Below, in pieces: positions 56,794 to 64,000 of a DNA stretch of 64,000 bases. Below the pieces are notes generated by a model. The model was not told where the DNA came from. It saw nothing but the letters and a program-made list of their open reading frames with translations, and ran no database searches. The translations under genes and the position numbers were made by a program. Numbering within the stretch: the first letter of the stretch is position 1; every line of letters begins with the position of its first letter. This DNA is from Deltaproteobacteria bacterium (GTDB taxonomy: Bacteria; Lernaellota; Lernaellaia; JACKCT01): positions 124,001 to 188,000 of the forward strand of contig JACKCT010000003.1 of NCBI GenBank assembly GCA_020633895.1, given 5' to 3'.

Positions 56794-57756
56794 CTACGTG
56801 GTTTCGCCGTCCGGCGTGACCAGCACCCGGACCAATTCCACCTCGGTGTCCCCGGTGCCGACGCGCCCCGTGGCCAGAAAGCGCCCGTTTGAATCGAGCA
56901 GCCGAACGTCCCCGGTCAGGGTCGCGGCCCTCTCGGGCAGCCGTTCTCGGGGCGGACGCTTGCCGAAGGCCACCCCCTCGGCCAGGGCGTCGGGCAAAAC
57001 GATCGCCGGCAGGTGCGCCAGGGCGTCGAGCATCGGCATCAGCGCATCGGTCAGCACCCGCTCCCGAGCCTCCGCGATTCCCGTGTCATTCCAAGCTTCT
57101 TCCGCCGCTTCTTCCAATTCAGCGACGTCCCGGGCGGCGTCGATCGTAAACCGCCCCGCCCGCGTCCGGCGCAATGACGCCAGGTGCCCCAACCCGCCCA
57201 ACGCGCGGCACAGATCCTCGGCCAGCGTGCGGATGTAAGTGCCTTTCGAGCACGCGACCCGCAGGCGAAATCCGGCGTCGGTCCGCGACAGCAATTCCAA
57301 CTCATCGATCCGCACCCGCACCGGCTCCCGATCGATCTTCTCCCCTCGCCGGGCCAACTGATGCAGCTTTTGCCCCTGCACTTTCTTGGCTGAATACATG
57401 GGCGGGATCTGATCGATAAATCCGACGAATTTCGCCATCGCCTCGCGGATCGCGACCTCGTCCGGCAAGGGAACGTCGGTACGTTCGGTGACGGCGCCGT
57501 CCCGGTCGGCGGTATCGGTCGCCGAACCCCAGGCCACGTCGGCGACGTATTCCTTGGCGTCGTCGTTGAAATACCGCGCCAGTCGCGTCGCCTTGCCGAG
57601 CAACACGACCATCACGCCGGTGGCGAACGGGTCGAGGGTGCCGGTGTGGCCGACCTTGCGCGTGCCGTACAGCCGCCGAACCTTTCGGCAAAGGTCATGG
57701 CTGGTGGGTCCGGAGGTTTTGTCCAGGATCAATAGGCCGGAAGGATCGAAAGGCAT
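56794..57756 (-). CDS. truB: tRNA pseudouridine-55 synthase
   Basis: 320 aa. The catalytic segment GHTGTLDPFATGVM (nucleophile Asp in LDP, about residue 41) is intact. LLILDKTSGPTSHD opens the protein, and KVQGQKLHQLARRG with SKGTYIRTLAEDL follow. It isomerises U55 in the tRNA T-loop. A C-terminal PUA-like part is present but divergent. 41 nt after nrnA. Confidence 0.96.
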   Translation of the reverse strand: MPFDPSGLLILDKTSGPTSHDLCRKVRRLYGTRKVGHTGTLDPFATGVMVVLLGKATRLARYFNDDAKEYVADVAWGSATDTADRDGAVTERTDVPLPDEVAIREAMAKFVGFIDQIPPMYSAKKVQGQKLHQLARRGEKIDREPVRVRIDELELLSRTDAGFRLRVACSKGTYIRTLAEDLCRALGGLGHLASLRRTRAGRFTIDAARDVAELEEAAEEAWNDTGIAEARERVLTDALMPMLDALAHLPAIVLPDALAEGVAFGKRPPRERLPERAATLTGDVRLLDSNGRFLATGRVGTGDTEVELVRVLVTPDGETT

Positions 57757-57797
57757 GGGCTCGTGTGCGTCTCGGGAGTGGCGGCGGGAAAGCCGGA

Positions 57798-58781
57798 CTA
57801 CTGAAGATGCCGATGGAACTGCTCGATCAGCTCCTTGCGGATGGTCTCGATATCGCCGTCGGCGGTGAATCCGGACGCGCGCCGGTGCCCGCCGCCGCCG
57901 AAGTGGCCGCAGACCTCGGTGGCGTCGATGGCCTCGGTGGTACGCACCGAGCCTTTGACCCGGTTGGGCCGCCCGTTGGCGTGGGGCAACTCGCGCAGGA
58001 CGTAGCTGGCGTCCACGCCCTCGATGCTCAAGGGAAACTCCACGAAGCCTTCCAAGGACGACGAATCGGCGCTGGCGTCGCGAAACATTTCCGTCGTCAC
58101 GATCATCCCGGCGATGCGGCCGTTGGGTTCGATCTCAAGCGTCGGCACGACCAGGCGGAACAGACGCGCGCGACCGGGAGACTGCTGACGATAGAGGTAG
58201 CGGGCGATCATCGCCGGGTTGGCGCCGGCCTGCACCAGCTCGCCGCAGATCTGAAACGACTCGGGCGTGGAGTTGGTGTTCTGAAACGCCGAGGTGTCCG
58301 AGTAAATGCCCGTATATAGGCACGTCGCCACGTCCTCGTCGAATTCGTACCCCATCTGCGTCAGAACCCGGTAACAGATTTCGCTGGTGGAGCTGGCCGT
58401 CTCGTCGACCAGATTGACGCGGCCGAAGAGCGGATTGCTGGCGTGGTGGTCGACGTTGAGGATGTTCAGGTGATCGATGATCCGCTTTTCCACCGGCCCG
58501 ACGCGATACAAGTCGCCGCAATCGCAGATGAGAATCGTGTCCAGATTCGTCATCACCTGCATCCAGTTGTCCTGGATCCAATCGAGCTTGGGCATGTAAC
58601 GCAGGTAGTGGGGGACCGAGTCTTCGGTGTAGAAAACCGCGTTCTTGCCCATCGACTTGAGCGCGATCGTCATTCCCATCGCCGAACCCAGTGCGTCGCC
58701 GTCCATGTTGACGTGCGTGAGAACGACAATGTTTTTCCCGTTTTTTAACGCTTCGACGGTGGGGCCCGGATCTTGACTCAT
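57798..58781 (-). CDS. nrnA: DHH-family oligoribonuclease/pAp phosphatase
   Basis: 327 aa. DHH motifs: NMDGDALGSAMG, ILICDCGD, NVDHHASNPLFG and the DHHA1 GHFGGGGHRRASGF at the C-terminus, all in NrnA order. The first motif reads HVNMDGD rather than HxxPDGD. The enzyme removes nucleotides from very short RNAs and dephosphorylates pAp, finishing what PNPase leaves. It lies 15 nt after rbfA. Confidence 0.93.
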   Translation of the reverse strand: MSQDPGPTVEALKNGKNIVVLTHVNMDGDALGSAMGMTIALKSMGKNAVFYTEDSVPHYLRYMPKLDWIQDNWMQVMTNLDTILICDCGDLYRVGPVEKRIIDHLNILNVDHHASNPLFGRVNLVDETASSTSEICYRVLTQMGYEFDEDVATCLYTGIYSDTSAFQNTNSTPESFQICGELVQAGANPAMIARYLYRQQSPGRARLFRLVVPTLEIEPNGRIAGMIVTTEMFRDASADSSSLEGFVEFPLSIEGVDASYVLRELPHANGRPNRVKGSVRTTEAIDATEVCGHFGGGGHRRASGFTADGDIETIRKELIEQFHRHLQ

Positions 58782-58796
58782 CGCGATCGGCTTTCT

Positions 58797-59243
58797 TTAG
58801 GAGCGGCGATCCTCGGCGGACGGCGCATCGTGAATTTCTTCGCCCTCGTCATCCGTGTCGTCGTCGGCCGGATGCTCGGCGTGGATTTTTTCAAACAATT
58901 CGTTCATGTGGGCGGCGTTTTCCAGACTGGCGTCGAAATAGAACCGCAATTCCGGCGTCGTCACCAGGCGCACGGCCTGCCCCACCTTGTGACGCAAAAA
59001 TCCCGCGCCCGCCCGCAGGCCCTTTTCGGCTTCCTGAACCCGTTCGGGACCGCCCAGGGTCGAGAAATACACCTTGGCGATGGAATTGTCCGCGTTCATC
59101 TCCACATCGGTGACGGAAACCCCCGCCAGGCGCGGGTCGTCCATCTCCTGGGCGATCGCCAGGGACACGACACGCTGCACCTCGCTGGCCAGCCGGTCGC
59201 CTCGCTTGAATCCCACGTATTTTTTGGCTCGCTTACGACTCAT
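58797..59243 (-). CDS. rbfA: ribosome-binding factor A
   Basis: 148 aa from ATG 59243. One KH-like domain: ASEVQRVVSLAIAQEMDDPR, VSVTDVEMNADNSIAKVYFS, then TTPELRFYFDASLENAAHMN. An acidic tail of about 25 residues follows. It matures the 16S 5' end and helps growth in the cold. Longer starts reach into the rbfA-ylxP gap without a site. Confidence 0.94.
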   Translation of the reverse strand: MSRKRAKKYVGFKRGDRLASEVQRVVSLAIAQEMDDPRLAGVSVTDVEMNADNSIAKVYFSTLGGPERVQEAEKGLRAGAGFLRHKVGQAVRLVTTPELRFYFDASLENAAHMNELFEKIHAEHPADDDTDDEGEEIHDAPSAEDRRS

Positions 59244-59292
59244 CTTTCCATCGATCCGTCGGCGTCGCGCCGATCCCGACTCCTCGCCCGCA

Positions 59293-59601
59293 TTAAAACC
59301 CCTCGCCCACGTCCGGCTCGTGAAACACGTCAATGTTGTGGGCGACGATCTCGGCCAAGTGCATTTCCTCGATGAAGTTCAGGATCTTGTCCATCCGGGA
59401 ATTGAGCTTGCGCGCGTCGTTGCCGGTGGACACGAACGCCAGCCGGGAGCGCTCGTGGGCGTCCAGGTCGGCCACCTCGGCGGCGGAGACGTTGAAGGTG
59501 TTGCGGACGCGCAGCAGGATGCGCTTGACGACCCGGCGCTTCTCTTTAAGCGAATGCACCCCGTGCAGGTGCAGCGCCAGCGATAGCGTCCCGATCACCA
59601 T
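59293..59601 (-). CDS. ylxP: DUF503 (YlxP-like) protein
   Basis: 102 aa. Opens MVIGTLSLALHLHG, then HSLKEKRRVVKRILLRVRN and NVSAAEVADLD, as in YlxP; the conserved position between infB and rbfA agrees. Possibly an accessory ribosome-maturation factor. ATG 59601 matches the family start; a GTG two codons earlier is in frame. Confidence 0.9.
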   Translation of the reverse strand: MVIGTLSLALHLHGVHSLKEKRRVVKRILLRVRNTFNVSAAEVADLDAHERSRLAFVSTGNDARKLNSRMDKILNFIEEMHLAEIVAHNIDVFHEPDVGEGF

Positions 59602-59619
59602 GGGCACACCGAACGGACG

Positions 59620-62259
59620 TTAGGCGTCGGCCTGGGGCGCCGTGTCCGCGGCCTCCGCTTTCTCGGCCGCTTCCTCCTTGGCGCGCACGTCGGCGAGCTT
59701 GCGGGCCACCGCCTCGTAGGTGAAGGCCTCGATGATGTCGCCGGGCTTGACGTCGTTGTAATTCTCGATCTGCATGCCGCATTCCATGCCCCGAGGCACT
59801 TCCTTAGCGTCATCCTTAAAGCGCTTGAGGGAGGCCAGCTTGCCGCTGTGCACTTCCACGTCGTCGCGCAACAGGCGCACATTGGCATTGCGCTGGATCT
59901 TGCCGTCGGTGACATAGCAACCGGCGATGGTGCCGATACGCGAAATGTTGAAGATCTCGCGAATCTCCGCCCGGCCCAGATAGACCTCCTTGCGGATCGG
60001 CTCGAGCATACCCTCCATGCCCAGGGTGATGTCGTCGATCAGCTCGTAGATCACCGAGTAGGTGCGAATCTCCACGCCCTCCCGCTGGGCCAGGTCGCGG
60101 ATATCCGGCGCCGGACGCACGTTGAAACCGATGACGATCGCCTCGGAGGCGATGGCGAAGTTGATGTCGTATTCGGTGATGCCGCCGACGCCCGAATGCA
60201 CCACGTTGACCTTCACCAGTTCGGTGGCCAGCTTGTCCAAGGCCTCGATGACCGCCTCGATGGACCCTTGCACGTCGCCCTTGAGGATGATCTTGAGTTC
60301 CTTGGTCTCGCCTTCCTTGATGTGGTCGAACAGGTTCTCCAGGTTCACCTTGGTCATGCGGCGATTGCGGGCCTCGCGGGCCTTGCCTTCCATGACCTCG
60401 GCCATGGATTTGGCGGCCTTTTCGTTCTCGGCGACGATGAACTTGTCGCCGGCCGCCGGCACGCCGGACAGGCCGATGACCTCGACGGGGTCGCCGGGCA
60501 GGGCCTCTTCCACGCGCTGCCATTTGTCGTCATGCATGAAACGCACGCGGCCGCTGTGGGCACCGGCCACCAGCGAATCGCCCACGCGCAGCGTGCCTTC
60601 CTGGACGAGCACCGTGGCGACCGGGCCGCGGCCCTTTTCCAGGTAGGCTTCGAGCACCACACCGGCGGCGGGCTTGTTCGGATTGGCCTTGAGTTCGAGC
60701 ACCTCGGCCTGCAGCAGGATCTTGTCGAGCAAATCGTCGATGCCCTGGCCCGTCTTGGCCGAAACCTTGGCGTACTGCGTTTCGCCGCCCCATTCCTCGG
60801 GGCTCAGGCCGCGCTCGGCCAGTTCGGCGTAAATGCGGTCGACGTTGGCGCCTTCCTTGTCGATCTTGTTGATCGCCACGACGATGGGCACCTTGGCGTC
60901 CCGGGCGTGGTTGATGGCCTCCACCGTCTGGGGCATCACGCCGTCGTCCGCCGCCACCACCAGCACAACCACGTCCGTCACCTGAGCGCCGCGAGCGCGC
61001 ATGGCGGTAAAGGAATGGTGGCCGGGCGTGTCCACAAACGCGACCGCCTTGTCGCCCACCGACACCTTGTAGGCGCCGATGTGCTGCGTGATGCCGCCCG
61101 CCTCGCCGGCGGCGACCTTGGTTTTGCGGATCGCGTCCAGCAGGCTGGTCTTGCCGTGGTCGACGTGGCCCATGACCGTCACGACCGGATGGCGCTCGAC
61201 CAGATCCTCCGCCGCGTCGGGCGCAGACTCGAACATCTCCTCCACGGCCACCGCCGTGTCCTCGATTTCGTAGCCGTATTCGGAGGCGATGATGCTGGCC
61301 GAATCCACGTCCAGATAGGTGTTGATCGTCACCATCTGGCCCATCTCGAACAGCTTCTTCATCAGTTCGCCGGACTTGATGCCCATGCGGTGGGCCAAGT
61401 CGCCGACCTTGACGGCGGCCTCGATCTTGATCTTGCGCTTGGACGCCTTGGGAACCGTGATCTCGGTGGTCTTGAGGTTCTTGCTCTTCTTCTTGCGCGA
61501 AAGCTGGGCGCGCATCTCGCGCTGGTGAGCCTCTTTGGTCTTGCGTCGGGAGGTGTAGGACGACCCGGAGCCGATTTCCACCACGCGACGTCCGCGGCTG
61601 CGGGAATCGTCGGAATCGGGCGGCGGCCCGGGCACCACCGGACGCTGGGGCGCCACCGGCTTGCTGGGCCGGGAGATCACCTTGGCCGGTTCGGGCGTCA
61701 CGCCGCGCAGATTCACCACGCGGGCCCGGCGACCGTTTCGCTCCGGTTCCGGCTCGGGCTCCAAGCCTTCGACGTCCCCGTCTGCGCTCGCCTCAGCCGC
61801 CGGCGATCCGGATTCGGCCGCCTCGGCGGTTGCCGCTTCCTCGGCTGCTTCAGCGGCCGGCGCCTCGACCAGATCGGCCTTGTCGATGATCTGCGTCTCT
61901 TCCATCGGCTCGTCGGCCGACGTCTCTTCGGCGCTCGCGGCCACTTCGGCTTCTTCGACGTTGTCGTCGGCCGTCGTCTCGGCGGGCGACGGCTCGGGCG
62001 CCGCCTCCACCGTCTTGGCGCGGGAACGGGCGCGACGACGGATCACCGTCGTTCCGATGCGCCGCTCTTCCACGTTCTGCTGCCCTTCGGTCTTCTTTTC
62101 GCCCTTGTGCACCAGATTTTTGGCGTACGCGAGGACTTCCTCGTCGAACTCGGCGGTGGGCGTGTCGGCGCTGACCCCCAGCTCGCGCAAGGTTTTGATC
62201 ATCTCGCCGATTTCCACATCGAGTTGTTTCGCGGCGTCACGAACCGAAATCTTCGCCAT
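59620..62259 (-). CDS. infB: translation initiation factor IF-2
   Basis: 879 aa. N-terminal IF2N domain ([19 protein letters not shown]), a long acidic/Ala-rich linker (about 70-220), a second N-domain, then the G domain ([39 protein letters not shown]) and the beta-barrel and C-terminal domains that bind fMet-tRNA. It guides initiator tRNA to the 30S subunit. Overlaps ylxR by 23 nt. Confidence 0.97.
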   Translation of the reverse strand: MAKISVRDAAKQLDVEIGEMIKTLRELGVSADTPTAEFDEEVLAYAKNLVHKGEKKTEGQQNVEERRIGTTVIRRRARSRAKTVEAAPEPSPAETTADDNVEEAEVAASAEETSADEPMEETQIIDKADLVEAPAAEAAEEAATAEAAESGSPAAEASADGDVEGLEPEPEPERNGRRARVVNLRGVTPEPAKVISRPSKPVAPQRPVVPGPPPDSDDSRSRGRRVVEIGSGSSYTSRRKTKEAHQREMRAQLSRKKKSKNLKTTEITVPKASKRKIKIEAAVKVGDLAHRMGIKSGELMKKLFEMGQMVTINTYLDVDSASIIASEYGYEIEDTAVAVEEMFESAPDAAEDLVERHPVVTVMGHVDHGKTSLLDAIRKTKVAAGEAGGITQHIGAYKVSVGDKAVAFVDTPGHHSFTAMRARGAQVTDVVVLVVAADDGVMPQTVEAINHARDAKVPIVVAINKIDKEGANVDRIYAELAERGLSPEEWGGETQYAKVSAKTGQGIDDLLDKILLQAEVLELKANPNKPAAGVVLEAYLEKGRGPVATVLVQEGTLRVGDSLVAGAHSGRVRFMHDDKWQRVEEALPGDPVEVIGLSGVPAAGDKFIVAENEKAAKSMAEVMEGKAREARNRRMTKVNLENLFDHIKEGETKELKIILKGDVQGSIEAVIEALDKLATELVKVNVVHSGVGGITEYDINFAIASEAIVIGFNVRPAPDIRDLAQREGVEIRTYSVIYELIDDITLGMEGMLEPIRKEVYLGRAEIREIFNISRIGTIAGCYVTDGKIQRNANVRLLRDDVEVHSGKLASLKRFKDDAKEVPRGMECGMQIENYNDVKPGDIIEAFTYEAVARKLADVRAKEEAAEKAEAADTAPQADA

Positions 62260-62563
62260 GAAAACCTTCTCCGCTCTCGGGTGTCCGACCGTTTTGGAAC
62301 CGTTCCATCGCCGCGCGCACCTCGTGCTCGTCCACGAGCAGTTGGCGTCGGCGCAGTCCCCGGGCCAGAGCCCCTTTCTTTATCGCTTTATCCACGCACG
62401 CCGCGTCGGGGCACAAATACGCTCCCCGTCCGGGTCGGCGGCGTTCCGGGTCGGCGACCACGCGGCCGTCGTCTCCCGCCGTAAATCTCAACAACGCGTC
62501 CCACGCGAATCGGCGTCGGCACGCGCAACAGGACCGGGTCGGTCGGTGTCCCCGACGGCTCAC
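62237..62563 (-). CDS. ylxR: YlxR/RnpM-family RNA-binding protein
   Basis: 108 aa. The DUF448 signature RSCCACRRRFAWDALLRF starts the protein and GRGAYLCPDAACVDKAIKKG follows. In Bacillus the family member modulates RNase P. GTG start at 62563 with GGAAGGA just upstream; 10 nt after nusA and overlapping infB. Confidence 0.92.
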   Translation of the reverse strand: MSRRGHRPTRSCCACRRRFAWDALLRFTAGDDGRVVADPERRRPGRGAYLCPDAACVDKAIKKGALARGLRRRQLLVDEHEVRAAMERFQNGRTPESGEGFHGEDFGS

Positions 62564-62573
62564 GGTCCTTCCG

Positions 62574-64000
62574 TCAGCCCTTCATGCTGTCGGCGACCTT
62601 CTGGGCGATCTCCAGGTCCAATCCGGGAACGGCCAGCAGATCGTCCATCCGCACGCCCTTGAGGGCGTCGCGATTGCGGTAGCCCGCGTTATAGAGGGCC
62701 TGGGCGCTCTTGAGCCCCACGCCGTCCAGCTTCATCAGGTCCAGCAGCAGTTCGGGCCGGATCTCATCCCCGTTGGCGCCGGCGGCCGGCACGGCCTCAC
62801 TCACCGTGGGCGCGGCCTCGGCTTCGGTCGACCCCGATTCCTCTTCGCCCGAGTCGGATTCGCCGGCCTCACCCTCGGAGGCCGCCGCATCGGCGGCGGG
62901 CTTGCCGAACAGCTTCTCGGCTTCGGCCTTGGCCTGCTGCTCGGGGGTGAGCACCGGCTCGGGCTCGGGCAACGGCCACTCGTTGGTGTCCAGGATGTGG
63001 TTGGCGACCTCGATGATCTCCTTGGCCCGGTTGTCATCGATGCCCGGGAAGCGCGCCAGATCCTCGATCTTGGCGTCGGCGATTTCCTCCACGTCCATGT
63101 AGCCCGACTTGATGAGCAGATCGACCGAGAGATTCGGGATCTGCGGAATGCGGGCGAACATGGAGCGGGCGATCTCGGAAATCTCCGTCCACTTGGTCTC
63201 GGACTGAATATCCAGCTTCCAACCGGTAAGCTGCACCGCCAGACGCACGTTCTGGCCCCGCTTGCCGATGGCCAGGGACAATTGATCGTCCGGCACGATG
63301 ATCTGCATGGCCTGGGCGTCCTCGTCGATGATGACCTTGGTCACTTCGGCCGGAGCCAGGGCGTTGCACACGAAGCGAGCCGGATTCTCCGAATAAGGCA
63401 CGATATCGATTTTCTCGCCGCGCAGTTCGTTGACCACGCTCTGCACGCGCGAGCCCTTCATGCCCACGCACGCGCCGACCGGGTCCACGTTGGGGTCCCG
63501 GCTGGACACGGCGATCTTGGCGCGCATGCCCGGCTCCCGGGCGGCGGCGACGATGGACACCACGCCCTCGGCGATCTCGGGCACTTCCAACTCGAAGAGT
63601 TTTTTCAGGAAGTCCGGATGGGAGCGCGAAAGCTGGATCTGGGGCGCGGTCGTCGAGCGAATGACGTCGCTGATGTACGCCCGGATGCGATCGCCCACCG
63701 CGTAGTTCTCGCGGGGGATCTGATCCCGGTGGTACATGATCGCCTCGGCGCGGCCCAGGTCGACGACCATATTGCCCTTCTCAAACCGACGCACGATGCC
63801 GTTGGCGATGTCGTGCTTGCGGTCCTTGTATTCGTTGTAGATATTCTCTTTCTCGGCGTCGCGCACCTTCTGGATGATGACCTGCTTGGCCATCTGGGCG
63901 CTGATGCGTCCGAAGCCTTTCGAGTCCACCTTCTCGCCCAGGCTGTCGCCGATCTGAACGTCCGGGTCGAGCTTCTTGGCCTCTTCGATAAGGATCTGCG
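62574..64000 (-). CDS. nusA: transcription termination/antitermination protein NusA (5' part cut by window edge)
   Basis: About 475 residues are visible; the reading frame stays open to base 64000 ([18 protein letters not shown] before the GTG at 63929), so the start is outside. The S1 domain ([18 protein letters not shown]), KH1 and KH2 domains ([35 protein letters not shown]) and an acidic linker precede a C-terminal helix-hairpin-helix ([20 protein letters not shown]). It binds RNA polymerase and controls pausing. First visible gene of the nusA-pnp cluster. Confidence 0.97.
   Translation of the reverse strand, partial: QILIEEAKKLDPDVQIGDSLGEKVDSKGFGRISAQMAKQVIIQKVRDAEKENIYNEYKDRKHDIANGIVRRFEKGNMVVDLGRAEAIMYHRDQIPRENYAVGDRIRAYISDVIRSTTAPQIQLSRSHPDFLKKLFELEVPEIAEGVVSIVAAAREPGMRAKIAVSSRDPNVDPVGACVGMKGSRVQSVVNELRGEKIDIVPYSENPARFVCNALAPAEVTKVIIDEDAQAMQIIVPDDQLSLAIGKRGQNVRLAVQLTGWKLDIQSETKWTEISEIARSMFARIPQIPNLSVDLLIKSGYMDVEEIADAKIEDLARFPGIDDNRAKEIIEVANHILDTNEWPLPEPEPVLTPEQQAKAEAEKLFGKPAADAAASEGEAGESDSGEEESGSTEAEAAPTVSEAVPAAGANGDEIRPELLLDLMKLDGVGLKSAQALYNAGYRNRDALKGVRMDDLLAVPGLDLEIAQKVADSMKG

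Noticed and set aside
59848-62484. 878-aa open frame opposite infB and ylxR
   Set aside because: Antisense shadow of IF-2; composition biased to Gly/Arg/His with no recognisable fold.

Overview
The window is 64 kb of GC-rich chromosome from a Gram-negative bacterium. It carries lipoprotein signal peptides, periplasmic HtrA proteases and a complete nusA-to-pnp housekeeping cluster. I see no rRNA, tRNA, CRISPR array, insertion sequence or phage gene. Long Asp-rich linkers directly after lipoprotein cysteines, dispersed intergenic repeats that read as NPLPYGRGSE-like peptides, and sulfatase/GH92/GH35 genes suggest a deltaproteobacterial, myxobacterial or deep-branching candidate-phylum lineage (a Lernaellota-like genome is possible). 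That placement is inference only. Genes are densely packed, with many 4-nt ATGA/GTGA stop-start overlaps and frequent GTG, TTG and apparently CTG starts.

Left part (1-8.6 kb, mostly + strand): a cobalamin riboswitch with a visible terminator/antiterminator switch precedes a surface-type lipoprotein and the nucleotide-loop genes cobU, cobT and cobS. Next come repeats, a fused acyl-CoA transferase, a PGAP1-like lipase and an acyltransferase-3 membrane protein.

8.4-28.8 kb: a minus-strand envelope or glycan operon (SGNH hydrolase, transglutaminase-like protein, GH35 glycosidase, unknown protein, GT-C type membrane glycosyltransferase) runs into the acyltransferase and overlaps it tail to tail by 119 bp. 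Divergent from it are an HtrA protease, a flippase-like membrane protein, a GH92 lipoprotein and a second poly-Asp lipoprotein. A minus-strand operon then holds a GT-C-like membrane protein, a sulfatase-fold protein without the formylglycine cysteine, and the GTPase Obg.

29-38.4 kb: ftsB, a GAF-GGEEF diguanylate cyclase, an ankyrin-repeat protein, pyrD, a cupin, a ceramidase-like poly-Asp lipoprotein, a glutamine-amidotransferase-like protein with Ser at the nucleophile position, and an AttH/CrtC-like lipocalin protein whose predicted promoter lies in a 14-bp tandem repeat.

38.4-47.7 kb: a proteostasis block on the minus strand: dnaK, hsp20, a zinc-finger-less dnaJ, grpE, a DUF1844 protein and degP, closed by a terminator, then clpB with its own terminator.

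47.8-52.7 kb: an alpha/alpha-barrel protein, then a translationally coupled trio (TPR membrane protein, 108-aa one-helix membrane protein, radical SAM/SPASM enzyme) and a CPBP protease. The trio is the best candidate here for an undescribed system.

52.8-64 kb: DUF1573 lipoprotein, dut, pnp, rpsO, truB, nrnA, rbfA, ylxP, infB, ylxR and nusA (cut by the window edge), the conserved translation/RNA-processing cluster on the minus strand.
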